From contig WTPW01000032.1 in NCBI GenBank assembly GCA_009809945.1, positions 282,471 to 346,470 of the forward strand: DNA of 64,000 nucleotides, given 5' to 3'. Both the position numbers and the translations under genes were made by a program. The DNA comes from Gigaspora margarita (Eukaryota > Glomeromycota > Glomeromycetes > Diversisporales > Gigasporaceae). The notes beneath the pieces were generated by a model. It had not been told where the DNA came from, searched no databases, and saw only the letters and a list, made by a program, of their open reading frames with translations. Shown here one piece after another: positions 32,867 through 43,973 of this stretch (position 1 is the first letter of the stretch; the number at the start of each line of letters is the position of its first letter).

Positions 32867-34753
32867 TTATTGTTTTATTTTACAACTTGGATTATTTGAT
32901 AAATTTGAAGATAATTTAAAACCAATATTGTTAAGCCGAAGATCCAAAAAAGTCAATGCGGAGTTTTTGCCAAGTGCATCTGCTAATGCTTTTCCTTCTT
33001 CTGATCCAAGATCATTACAATTAAGATTCAAATAATTCAGTGTGGAGTTTTTGCAAAGTGCACTTGCTAATACTTTTCCTCCTGATCCTATCCAATTACT
33101 ATTAAGATTCAAATATTTCAGCGTGGAATTCTTGCAAAGTACATCTGCTAATGCCTTTCCTCCTTCTGATCCAAGACCATTGTTAGTAAGATCCAAAGAA
33201 GTCAACGTGGTATTCTTGCAAAGTGCACCAGCTAATGCATTGCCTCCTTCTGATCCAAGGTTATTCGCACTAAGATTCAAAGAAGTCAGTGTGGAATTCT
33301 TGCAAAGTGCATCAGCTAATGCTTTTCCTCCTTCAGATCCAAGATTATTACAATAAAGACTCAAAGTAGTCAGCGTGGAGTTCCTGCAAAATGCATCAGC
33401 TAATGCTTTTCCTCCTTCTGATCCAAGATTATTAAAGCAAAGGTTCAAACATTTCAGTGAGGAGTTCTTGCAAAGTGCATAAGCTAATGATTTTACTTCT
33501 TCTAATCCAAGATAATTCGAACTAAGTTTCAAAGAAGTCAGTGTGGAGTTCTTGCAAAGAGCATCTGCTAATGCTTTTCCTCCTTCTGATTCTAACCGTT
33601 CTGATCCAAGATAATTATGATTAAGATTCAAAGAAGTTAGCATAAAGTACTTGTAAAGTGTATCAGTTAATTCTGATCCAAGATGATTATGGATAAGATT
33701 CAAAGAAGTCAGTGTAGAGTTCTTGCTAAGTGCATCAGCTAATGCTTTCCCACCTTCTGATCCAAGATTATTTCTTTCAAGATTCAAAGAAGTTAGTGTG
33801 GTGTTTGCACAAAGTGCACTTGCTAATGCTTTCCCTCCTTCTGATCCAAGATTATTGTTAGCAAGATTTAAATTTTTCAATGTGGAATTCTTGTAAAGTG
33901 CATCTGCTAATGTTTTTCCTCCTTTTGATCCAAGACTATTATTTGTAAGATTTAAATCTTGTAATGTGGAGTTTTTGCAAAGTGCGGATGCTAATGCTTT
34001 TATTCCAGATCGCATGAAAAAACTAGTCATAAAGTTAACGTTGATGGAACCAAGTAAAATGTTACTAAGATTTAATGAAGTCAAGTTGGATTTCTTACAA
34101 AGCATCCTTGATAACTCATTTATTTCTTCAGAACCAAATTTATAATTAGAAAGATTCCAACTTGAAGCACTTTCTTGATCTTCAGTACTATGCGGAATGT
34201 TTTTGACTATTTCTTCATAAAATTTCGATGCTTTAAGAAATTTACCTTGTTTAAGATATCCAAGTGCTTCATTTCTCCAACGTTTTTTAATTTGTTGACT
34301 AATTTCAAATAAACAAATTTCATCAGCAGCAATAAAAATGGCGAAAAAGCTAACTTTATTATTATTGGAAAATTTTCCTGTATAAATATAACTTCATTTT
34401 ATGAAAAAATAAATCAGCATTTCAATTTAAGATCATAGAAAATTATTTTATTTATATATTTATTAGTTTACAGACAATTGAATGAAATGTAAATTAAAAA
34501 TATAAACATACTTTATAAGAATTTCAAACACAGGTGGAGAAATATTAGGTTTATTGAATATTATAAGACCATTTTCTCTCTTTGCCCATCGTGAAGATAG
34601 TGCAGCTTTAAAGTAATCTGATCTTGCAGATAAGATTTTAGAATGAGCTTTAAATTCTTTAATATTTGGTTTTTCACCAACTTTAATTTTTATATCAAAA
34701 TCTTTAGAACTTTCAAGTAAATTTGAAAAATTTTGAATAGGTTTATTATTCAT
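32867..34753 (-). CDS. BTB domain joined to a ribonuclease-inhibitor-type LRR array
   Basis: Two exons, 34753-34512 and 34391-32867, join in frame across a 120-bp GT-AG intron to give 588 residues; the splice restores the BTB motif INYIYTGKFS. Residues about 15-100 are a BTB/POZ fold (FDIKIKVGEKP, FKAHSKILSARSDYFKAAL, IAADEICLFE), which in known proteins dimerises and binds Cullin-3. A helical linker (KKRWRNEALGYLKQGKF) follows. Residues 177-588 are about 14 LRRs of 28 residues with the consensus ALCKNSTLTSLNLxxNNLGSEGGKALAD, typical of the ribonuclease-inhibitor/NLRC3 class. Repeats 1, 5 and 6 are irregular in length. Function is inferred: a ubiquitin-ligase substrate adaptor with an LRR recognition surface. 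An earlier in-frame Met exists at 34784-34786, but Met at 34753 matches the paralogue. The gene appears intact. Confidence 0.87.
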
Positions 34754-34789
34754 ATTTATGAGTAAAAATAAAAAAAGTGAATACAATAG

Positions 34790-35404
34790 TTGATTTTCTT
34801 TTAACGATAGTCACATATGATAAACGTGTACAACGAGAGTCCTAATTTCCCCACGACTTCTGATTGGACAAAATAAATTACATTGTTTCACAAAAAAGAT
34901 AACATTATTTATTACAGTTAGAACAAAATTTTAATTGCTAAATTATTTTCTTGAAAATAAAATTTTAAAATTCTCCAAATTGCTTGTGAAAACATTGAAC
35001 ACAACTTTTTACAAATTATTTTAGTGAAACATTAAATTCATAAAATTTTCGACAAATTATTATCGTGAGAACATTGAACTCAAAATTTTCACCAAATTAC
35101 TTTAATGAACCGAAGTTTATTGATCTCAACCCTTTTTTTAAATACAACCAATAATGATTCAATTAGGAACTTAAAACATATATACTTTATTAACAGTTGA
35201 AAAGTAATTTATATAAAATGTTTATCTTGCAGGATTGAATAAAAATTTCTTATTTGCTTATAAATTTATTAAATGCATGCAGCAACGAAAGTACTACCAA
35301 TTAACAAATCTTAAAGCATATGCTTACTAGGTTATTATTTATATTTAATACTTAATCTGTCTTATAAGTTTGCATACCGTAAATGTGTGGATGTTCATGT
35401 GATG
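34790..35404. other. Upstream region of the BTB-LRR gene
   Basis: Repeated phrases such as AAATTATTTTAGTGAAAACATTGAA/AAATTATCGTGAGAACATTGAAC (34930-35110) give about three loose 60-bp units. No other feature is seen. Confidence 0.45.
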
Positions 35405-35412
35405 GTCCCGAC

Positions 35413-36304
35413 TATACATGCCGTAGTAGTTAAGGCTGCGCCGAAAGTATTTAGGCACTGTTTTTTCAGCAGAAATAATGCCGCAAGCCATAATTTATGC
35501 CGCAATCCGAAACAAAAGCCAAAATCCAAAATATATGTTATAACCTAAATTCATTGCCGCAATTTTTCTTTTAATAATCTATAGCTACTGTTATGTAACG
35601 CATAACAATTATTATTAGTCAACTTTCGCTATAAGTAAACTTACAATAAAAAATCAATTTATAATGATTTCTTATTTATTATTATGAAATACATTTTTTT
35701 GATTTACTTATTTAAAAATGCTCAAATCTCTAAATTATCCACCAAAGCGCCAACATTGAATTCCATATTAACAGTCTTTAAATTTGGTTTCAAAAAATTT
35801 AGAATTAATGCCATCTAGAGGCTGATTTTTTGCGAATACAACTCTAAAAAATTTTTGTTTAACATCACTATTAACTGGTCTTCTAAATTTTTCGGCTCCC
35901 ATGTACCCAAGGTTTACCACATTTGCATATTTGCACCACAATTCACACGATCTTTGAGTCTTTCTTTTTGGATATATTTCCACACTTCTTTTGGTGGTCG
36001 TCCTGTTGTATTTTTAGATGACATAAGTTGTAAATTTGTAATAAAATGAAAGAAAGTTAATATTAAAAAAATTCATTAAATCGAATTTATTTAAACAAAA
36101 TACACATTACTTTTTTTTTATTTTTATTACAACTTATCATCACTACATCAGTCAATGATATATCAATTATACTTTATTACTTTCGGCACTTATGATATTA
36201 ATCTTGAATTTAGGCATTGACCATTAGTTGCGACATGAATTTTAGATTTAGGCATTGCCACATGCCAAAATTCAGATGGCACAATAATTTCTATTGCATG
36301 TATA
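35413..36304. mobile_element. hAT-type element with 8-bp target duplication
   Basis: The ends TATACATGCCGTAG and (inverse) TATACATGCAATAG are flanked by GTCCCGAC at 35405-35412 and 36305-36312. Subterminal short motifs (TGCCGCAAT, TTTAGGCATTG types) occur on both sides. The interior contains a BED-finger relic on the minus strand (35768-36024). The TIR start TATA is unusual for hAT, but the 8-bp duplication and the BED relic support the family. Confidence 0.82.
35768..36024 (-). pseudogene. hAT transposase relic (BED zinc-finger region)
   Basis: The minus strand starts MSSKNTTGRPPKEVWKYI, the characteristic beginning of BED-finger hAT transposases, with later frames showing ELWCKYAN and SDVKQKFFRVVFAKNQPL. 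The latter recalls the region where the transposase dimerisation/catalytic part begins. Frames shift between these pieces and no catalytic core (DDE, C-terminal hATC dimerisation) remains. It is a remnant within the 892-bp element, which could only move with a transposase supplied elsewhere. Confidence 0.6.
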
Positions 36305-36312
36305 GTCCCGAC

Positions 36313-38160
36313 GACTACTTAGTTGAACAAATTTAATACAATACGTAACAATAATGCGTAAGTGATAACGATAATGATTTACATAATAAAGTCAATTTTT
36401 CTTCTGCCTACACTTTTAATTACTTTCGTTTTTGCATCTTACAGTATTTGTGCACGAAATTAAAAAGAAAAAAAAGGAAAATAATTATATTTAGCTGGTT
36501 GAAGAATAACTTAGGTCGATTTTTAATATAATTATCAAACTTTTTATCGTTATAATTCAAGTTCACTATAAGATCTTAATTAATATTATATTTTACGTTT
36601 ATAATAAAATAAGTTTACTAAATTTTAATATCATTATATTATCCGTTAAAAGCTCTTTGTTGTTTAAATATAACTTTTCGATACTTATATGTATATGTAA
36701 TTTCATAAGGAAAAATTTTCTTAGTTTTTTATATAATGTTATTTTTTATTATCAAAAAAATTACAATCAAAGTTGCTTTTGCAAACATCAGTATTTTTTT
36801 TTATTTATTACGTAAAAATTGTATTCAATATTAAGTAACAATAAATAATAGTACATCCATCTCTACTAATGTTCGAATTGATAAGTTACCACATTAAATA
36901 AATTTGTCGGCATCAATAGGCATCAAAAACATATCGATTCGTTCATTGGCAATTTTTTCTATTGTCCTAGAATTTTGTAATCAGTTGTAATACAGTATGA
37001 TATTAAAAATCAAGTTGACAGCTTTAAAAGAGGTCGAACGAAGCGAAGCAGAGAAACAAAAATTGCCAAAACCATGATTAAAATTATCTATATAATTTTA
37101 TAATTTATTCAAAAATAATTTTATATTTTGGGTTTTATTTCATTAAAAATGATAGTTTCGGAGCTTCGGATTTCGGAATTTCGATTTTTTTGAAAAAATT
37201 CGAAATTAGTTTCACGTTTTGATGCCAATTCTGACGAACAGTATTGGTATATATAGAAAAGAATGGTACTATAAATAAAACTTGAAAAATTTCAAACGGA
37301 GCGAGGTTGGGAGCTCGATAAGAAAAAAAAAAATTTGTCAACGTTTTAAGATGCAAAACTTGAACTAATTTGGCACAGAAGCAGTTATATTAAGGTATTA
37401 TAGTTAGCCTTTGTTGATGCGATTTCATATTTATATTTAAAATTAGTCTTATGTTGCGTGGGCTCTCAATTTTCATTAAAAAAATAAAATCCTTTGATTT
37501 ACTAATATATATATATTTTAACCCTTAGCACGTGCGAAATCTCTAATTTATGTTACGTATGTAATGATATTGTACTCGTATATAATAATATTTAATACGG
37601 GTTGAAAAAATCACGCGAAAGGTAAGTTTTCAAAGTTATAAAGTTATTACATGTACGTACGTACATACTTTAGCTATAGATGGCTGTCAAATCTATTCAC
37701 ATCACTTCCATTTAATACTTTTTAAATTCCATTTCAGTTATGTACGTATGCATAGTATATACTATATACGTACCTGTACTATAGCCAAACTTAAAATGAC
37801 ATTAAGCGTTAAAATTTAAAAGTTAAATAGTATTGAATTATTAGCATTAGGGCATAGTCGAAAAAAACATAATATTTAATAATTCGCATAAGTACGTTTT
37901 CGTTAATTATATTGCAGATGTTAATGATTAATAATTTAGCATTACATGATGTATTAAATATATGATTTCTAGTCATCAGAAATTGAAAATTCACACTTTG
38001 TCAAACCTAAAAGATTAAAAAGTAATTAAAAACCCATCAATTATAAATCATATTTGAAGGATGTCAAATGAAAACCTCTTAATTCATAACACAGAATTCA
38101 ATTTCTGATAACACTGTTTAATATTAAATAGCAGTGTCAGAAGATGGATTCCATAAGACG
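36313..38160. other. AT-rich intergenic region
   Basis: Nothing gene-like is seen. The short frame at 37135-37356 lacks recognisable motifs. GTACGTACGTACAT occurs near 37655. Confidence 0.45.
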
Positions 38161-38165
38161 AAATT

Positions 38166-38324
38166 TGAGAACCCCCGCAGCAAAAAGGAGCAGTGGGCAA
38201 AATAATTTTTTTTAAAAAAAAAAATGCAATTTCTTAAAGAATTAGAGTTAATGGGCATATAATTTTTATAAAATTACAGAATCAAAATTTTTGGCCCACT
38301 GCCCCTTTTGCTGTGGGAGTCCCA
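38166..38324. mobile_element. 159-bp MITE with GCAGCAAAAAGG ends
   Basis: The left end (CCCCGCAGCAAAAAGGAGCA then GTGGGC) and the right end are inverted copies over about 37 bp (GCCCACTGCCCCTTTTGCTG). A flanking duplication could not be fixed. Confidence 0.75.
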
Positions 38325-38550
38325 TTTATAAATTATAGGTTTTCTTTTTGCTTATTATATAAGTGCAATTATTTACCATTAAGTTTTATGCTAAGTGGTT
38401 TGCTGATAAGTTTCACTTTAGGATAAGTTAGCAACTCTGTTGACAATGTTGGAATAATTGTGTCCGCAGATTAATATTGCTTATTTTCTGCAACACTATG
38501 ATATACTATATCTGATATAATACCATCTTGATAGTTCATAGTAGATATAA

Positions 38551-39960
38551 GATGCAGTCGGTCGGTCTATTGGAAGGATTATCATCCATACATTGATTTG
38601 CCAATTTGATATATAATTCGGGAGTTCCTTTAGCGAATCCAGGAAGTAATCCATTGCATATTTTAAAAACTAATTTATCATCATGCTCAACGTCGTAATA
38701 AGGTGTCCTTCCCGTAGATACTTCGGTCCAAAACTATAAATGTCCGCTGCCGTTGTAAGTAGTTGTTGATTTAGCACTTCCGGAGCAACATAAGGTAAAA
38801 CACCATAGAAAACATTTTCTGACTCTGATTCATCTTTCTTTCTAGATAATCTTAGGTCTGAAATATGATATTAGATCCCCATCAGCAACTTGGTTTAGCA
38901 ATATATTACCACTATGAAAGTCTTCATGAACAAATTTTTCATGCACTCTTGTTAGATTTTATGATATATTAATAAGCTCCTTTAATTTACTTTTCTATTT
39001 GTTTTCTAAAATTTGATGTTATGAAATGACGAAGATTTCCTCTATTCGCATATTGAAATACCATTAAATATTCATTATTGAGTTAGTCCATATACCTCAA
39101 GATTATTGCCATTAGTCTACATTGCATATAGTTTTTAAGCTTTTGAATAAGTGAATTAAAATGGGTCCGTATTATTTTACCGAAAATCACTTCACAGACA
39201 ACCCATTTCACCGACAAATTATTCACCGACAAGTTCATTTTACCGACAGTACATTTCACCGAAGCTCATTTCATCGACAAGTTTTTTTCTAAAAAGAACG
39301 CTAACTTTAACCCTAATTTTACCCTGACCCTACCCTAACCCTAATGACAATGACCAGAATTACTTTGTCGGTGAAATGAGCTTCGGTGAAATGAATTGTC
39401 GGTAAAATGAACTTGTCGGTGAATAATTTGTCGGTGAAATGGGGTGTCTGTGAAGTGATTGTCGGTAAAATAATTGCCACCCAATTAAAATATGTACTAA
39501 TACTTTGTAATATAATCAAGATGTAAATAAATAATTCCGACTTCTTTTAAAAAATTTTCTCGCGAACTAGACAATGTTTTGAGTGCAACTGTACATGATG
39601 GTATACATTGTCATTTGACTTCTCGAAAGTTGAATGTAAAAACAATTTTGAGTCGGGAATTTCTCTTTTGCCGTCTAACCACGTTGCTGAAAACATCGTG
39701 CTAAATCCCCACCAATATTCTGAACGTTTCCAATTTATTAAAAGGAATTCATTCAATCACATTATCATAACTTACGGCTTTAAGTTGAAACTCTTTAATA
39801 CAATTATCGATATCCTTATCCCCACTAGTCCATCCTTGAGTTGCTATTTGAGGATCATATTTCTGACACCAAGCTGGAATTGTGTTATATCGATTGCAAT
39901 TTGCGCATATTCCATTCGATTGAATTCTTCTAAAACCAAATTTATCAAATACTAGCATGT
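38551..39960 (-). pseudogene. Protein kinase pseudogene interrupted by a MITE
   Basis: The minus strand begins with the family N-terminus (NGICANCNRYNTIPAWCQ, WTSGDKDIDNCIKEFQL, EWIPFNKL, ATWLDG), breaks off, and after the MITE at 39163-39482 resumes with MQCRLM, EYLMVFQYANRGNLRHF, KFVHEDFHSGNILL, YGVLPYVAPEVLNQQ, TTAADIYSFG and GLLPGFAKGTPELYIKLANQCMD. Several frame changes and stops separate these pieces, so no kinase can be made. Arrangement and motifs are those of the gene at 52291-53658, with HED-type catalytic loop in place of the latter's YAD. The MITE sits where the family intron lies. Confidence 0.85.
39163..39482. mobile_element. MULE-type MITE with 9-bp target duplication and telomere-like centre
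   Basis: It is flanked by AATTAAAAT at 39154-39162 and 39483-39491. The ends (GGGTNNNNATTATTTTACCGA) are inverted repeats of about 150 bp made of short units, TTTCACCGACAA and TTTTACCGACA, in the left arm and their inverses in the right arm. The centre (39300-39345) reads ACCCTAATTTTACCCTGACCCTACCCTAACCCTAA. The 9-bp duplication fits MULE. Confidence 0.88.
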
Positions 39961-40104
39961 ATTCATTTGATTTGGTGTCTTTGAGTTATTTCATAAATCT
40001 TAAAATTATTATTCTTTAATTGCATACGATCTTTAACTCATAATAAGTGGAATATATATACTACAGTTATTGTATACAGAAATCATAAAATTTAATCTTT
40101 TTCA

Positions 40105-40235
40105 ATAGATCGATTGAACTCTTTATATGATGGTGTGCGTGAATGTGTACCTATGTCATTGTTAAACCAAATCCTCATACGGTATCATGAGCTAACCGTA
40201 TTCCATCTAACCAGATTGCTAAAAATTCACGATAA
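40105..40235 (-). pseudogene. Very short kinase-like fragment (WLDGIR)
   Basis: The minus strand around 40190-40220 reads LAIWLDGIR, the tail of the glycine-loop region in the local kinase family (compare ATWLDGIRR in the gene at 52291). Nothing else of a kinase is readable, so the call is weak. Confidence 0.35.
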
Positions 40236-40239
40236 GGGG

Positions 40240-41980
40240 TGAACTAGTACTTTAATACTTTTTAGGGACCAGACCAGAACAGGACTAGAAGTCGACCTTG
40301 AACATTTCTTCGAAACTACTGCGAAATAGGATATGCATGTACGTACATACATTGTACTTCTAATTTTGGTTAAATGAATTTTTTTAAGATTGATAAAATA
40401 TTTGTAGTAAAAACTTGTAGATCGACTAGTTTTGAAGGAAGAGACGAAGAATTATTAGTATTGTTATAAATATCTTAGAGTATTAACAAATCCTGTATAC
40501 TAACGAAACTGAATATGTTAGTGAAAAATTATTTATTCTATATACGTACATTAAATAATTCTTACGTTCTACTTAAATAAGTATTCATCAGCTTATTCGT
40601 ATCAGTAATTAGGAAAAGCATTCTCAGTTGAATTTTATAAGTTTTATTTCAAAGATTTCTCTTGTTCAATTCTATTGCTTGTATTAAGAAAATCAGTCTA
40701 TGTGTGCTCTTAAAAGGTTAATTTTTATCACGTACGAATTCATGTGATGAAGTAAAGACTACCAGCATCCTAAATTAAAAATAAAAATTTGTTATTTTAT
40801 ATTATTTTATATTATTATTATTATTAATTAGTATACTTTGATTCAATTGGTCAGTAATCTCGACCTTTTAGTATATCACAAAAGTCGCGTTCGATGAATT
40901 AACAAAGTAAAATTTAGAGATTGTCAAATAATCAGCCCGGCAAAAAGATCGAACCTGAAAATTTAAAAAAATATAAAAAGTTAAAAATTCCACTATCTGA
41001 AACTATACACGAACATTTAGTTTTCTTTGTATTTATTGACAAATTCACCATTTTTATTAATCAGTTTTTTTTTTTCTTACTGAACAAGTGCAAGTGCAAT
41101 TGCAAGAGCATATGAATAGTGTTTCAAATCCGTGAAACAGTAAATTGACGCCCAAAAAGATTTGTAAATATTAGATAAGCAAACATCAACTCTTATTTTG
41201 GATAGATAAGCGATTTTAAGAGCAATATCGATATTGGTTGGATGATTACAGTTGTAGATATCATACTGGAACTATAGAAAAATAATGAAGAAAATAGTAA
41301 AAAAGAAAAAGGTGATAATATTTATGAAAATGAAATGGATTTGAAACTAATATGCTGTGAATTTGTTATATTAATACCTAATTTTATGAATCGTTTGTAA
41401 TATTCATCCTTCATACAATAGAATATTACAAATATTTATAGTCTGCTTTTGTGATAAGGAATTGGATTTATTTTCTTTTGAAATTCTTGAAGTTTCTCCA
41501 AAGAGTGCCAAAAAATATTCCCGGAGTACAAAATAAGTTAGACCTATTATCCGGTCTAAAACAACAAGGAACTTTATTAAAAGGTTTAATACTATATCAC
41601 AAATTTCCGAGCTGGATATATAAGAGATCGAGTATGGAAATAATTAAAAATATTGTTATAATTAATTCAATTTCGCTTATAGTTACGACAAAATTGTGAA
41701 CGGATATTAAAAAAGGAAACCTAGAAACTTTCTAGGGACTTGTTTTCTCCTAGTCAAATATTTATCTCCTGATAAGGTGGATTACAGTCCGTTATTAAGC
41801 TCATAAAAACAGGTTAACGTAATATTTTATAGTATAAAAATTCTGAAATACTCCGAAAAGAAAATGAATGATCACGAATGACATAATAAAATTTTAATAA
41901 ATATCCATTATTTCCCGAAAAAATAATAAGAAGATAATATAGAATAATTTAGAATATGAATCCCTTACACGCATTTCATG
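40240..41980. other. Intergenic region, short frames of unknown meaning
   Basis: A 64-codon frame at 40921-41115 (no ATG at its first codon) has a hydrophilic start SNNQPGKKIEPENLKKYKK and a Phe-rich end. A second of 82 codons lies at 41451-41699. Neither has a recognisable domain. Either could be an exon of an unrecognised gene, but I see no supporting splice pattern. Confidence 0.3.
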
Positions 41981-41982
41981 TA

Positions 41983-42209
41983 TGGTGGACTCAAAAAATC
42001 AATGGATTGAAAGGAACCGACATGGTTTTTTCTACATGTCAAAATTATTTTGGAATGCATAAATATTTTCGCATACCAAATAATTTTATATACTAAAATA
42101 TTTTTGAGAACAGGAATCTTTTTTGACATACTAAATTATTATAATTTTGACTTTCAAAAATGATTTACTTTCAAAAATTATGACAAGAGCAAATATTTTT
42201 GACTCCATG
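41983..42209. mobile_element. Possible MITE with GGACTCAAAAA ends
   Basis: The left end TGGTGGACTCAAAAA and the right end (TTTTTGACTCCATG) are imperfect inverted repeats bordered by TA. The interior has repeated AAATNATTTTGGNATACNAAAT phrases. The ends are short, so confidence is moderate. Confidence 0.5.
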
Positions 42210-42355
42210 TATAATAAACTCGATGATCTGAGCAAATCTAAAGTAATAGTCTCTTGAATTAAACTGCTGATTCGCTTTTAAATTCTATATCATAGGGATA
42301 TAAATAGGCAAATTCAAAAAGATGCTTCAGCATCTTCACAAAAAACTGTATTCCA

Positions 42356-42577
42356 ATGCCTTTTATATATCGCTGTCTAACTATAAATTTTATTAGCGTC
42401 TTGATTGGCCTTCTCAGTATTCCAATTATTGTTCTCGTAATTAATATCATTGAACTGATGATTGTCTCTTTAAAGTTCACAAATAACCTAGATCTTTTTC
42501 TTCTATACTTTAGTTCATTCCCATTTGTGGTGTTCTTGCCTTTGTCGGTTTCACATCTTATATCGGTTATAATATAA
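42356..42577 (+). CDS. Short hydrophobic ORF, doubtful
   Basis: 73 codons: MPFIYRCLTINFISVLIGLL begins a protein with two likely membrane spans (about residues 12-35 and 48-70). A second frame immediately after (CGVLAFVGFTSYIGYNIIKG) also looks membrane-spanning. No family is recognised. It may be an exon of a small membrane protein or a chance AT-rich frame. Confidence 0.25.
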   Translation: MPFIYRCLTINFISVLIGLLSIPIIVLVINIIELMIVSLKFTNNLDLFLLYFSSFPFVVFLPLSVSHLISVII

Positions 42578-42800
42578 TTAAAGGAGTTAATTATATTTTA
42601 AATAAAGGTAGGTTACAGAGCTTCGCTCACATAAAACTTGCTTTAACATTACTGTATATATAGTCCTAATGAGATTAAATTACGTAGCACCTTTTGAGTG
42701 CAAGTCACGTGGTAAGGAATTTCAGAGATAAATGCCAAATTCAGTTGCATTTCATTATCCTTACAATTTTTCTTTTTACTCAACTACAATTATCGTGAAC

Positions 42801-43644
42801 ATGTCCAAAAAAGATAAAGAAATAAACCTTCAAGAGTTAGACCTTGATCGGAATTATACTATCGAAGAGTTTGAAACGATTAACAAACAGTTAAAGAATA
42901 ACCCAATTGAAATTAACAAGCAACCCGTGGATCTCTTTGAATACAAAAATAAAAAACTTGTTCCAATGCCGCAGTGCGCTATAAAGATTGAAGCTGTAGT
43001 TGCACAGATTGTGTCACAACTCGATAGATGGAACGCCCAAACCCATCGAAATGGAATTGTAACTTCCTCTCAAGGAGGCTTTAATTTTAACGTCAGTGGG
43101 AAAAGGACAATAGATGCACCCGACGTCGCGTTCACTCCACGAAGAAAATATGATAGCTTGACTGAAGAGCAATGTCAAACATTTAAAGGCGAACCTTTTA
43201 CCCCGACTTTCGTTGTAGAAGTGGGAAACGTTGCAAAACCATCAGATTTCAAAAAATTAGATGCAAAATTCAAAAATGATTATTTTGCTGAAGGATCGGC
43301 CGTCCAACTTGGATGGCTAATAGATCCAATTAATAAATGCATAGGAAGGGGACGGAAGGAGTGGAGCATGGATGGAACGATATAAGTGGTGACGAAGTTT
43401 TACCTGATTTTACATTGGAAGTTTGGATAATCGATCAGGTCATCAAAGTACGTATTGTTTCATCATTTCTATTATGCTATATATTCTGCAAATCATTTAT
43501 TTATAATCAATTTAGACTTCGGAATCTTCGGAATCCGAAGAACCAAGGTTAAACATTCAATGTCCTTTATGTACGAGAACATTTAATAGTCATTACTTCT
43601 TTTTGAAGCATTATGAGAATGATCATGCACGCAAGCTCCACTAA
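42801..43644 (+). pseudogene. Uma2-type nuclease-fold protein with C-terminal C2H2 finger; one apparent frame break
   Basis: Starting at MSKKDKEINLQ (a longer frame begins at 42732), residues about 45-180 have the Uma2 / DUF820 PD-(D/E)XK pattern: D108 in DAPDVAF, E140 in PTFVVEVG, Lys at 151-156, and GWLIDP at 171-176. After INKCI the reading continues in another frame as HGWNDISGDEVLPDFTLEVW, the usual end of the domain, so there is an indel near 43340-43355. A GT-AG intron (43448-43515) then joins in frame an exon coding an acidic Ser/Glu linker and a C2H2 finger (CPLC-x12-H-x5-H). Bacterial Uma2 proteins are restriction-endonuclease-like; the role in fungi is unknown. The rest of the gene is so well preserved that a sequencing error is as likely as true decay. 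Confidence 0.7.
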
Positions 43645-43906
43645 GTTTCCATTTCAAATATATAATCTCATTATTTTTTCCTTTTACATTTTTTCTGCTT
43701 TCTGCTGATCTCCATAAATTTTTCGTATTTTCTTTATTATTTATTGTATGAGAATTGTTTAACCAAACATCGCTTTAACAGGTTTTGTCTCGATTAAAGT
43801 AAATGATGATCACTATAAAAAAATGTCTTTTTATTATTATTGTCTTTCGGAATTGCACTAACTAAATAGAGTATCATACCAGATACTGTATCGTTATTCG
43901 GACAAT

Positions 43907-43973
43907 GTAAACACTGACGGAAAAAATTTCCGCAAATCTTTATCAATTTTTTAAAAATTCTTTCCGTAAGTGT
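43907..43973. mobile_element. Very short MITE-like inverted repeat
   Basis: CACTGACGGAAAAAATTTCCG and, inverted, CACTTACGGAAAGAATTTTT pair over a 66-bp stretch; CACTNACGGAAAGAATT resembles Tc1-type ends. TA is present only imperfectly at the left. Confidence 0.5.

Noticed and set aside
33042-33356. 104-codon frame on the plus strand
   Set aside because: It is antisense to the LRR array of the BTB-LRR gene and repeats with its 84-bp period.
39300-39345. CCCTAA runs as a chromosome end
   Set aside because: Short, degenerate and enclosed between the arms of a MITE with intact target duplication; likewise at 44600 and 21028.
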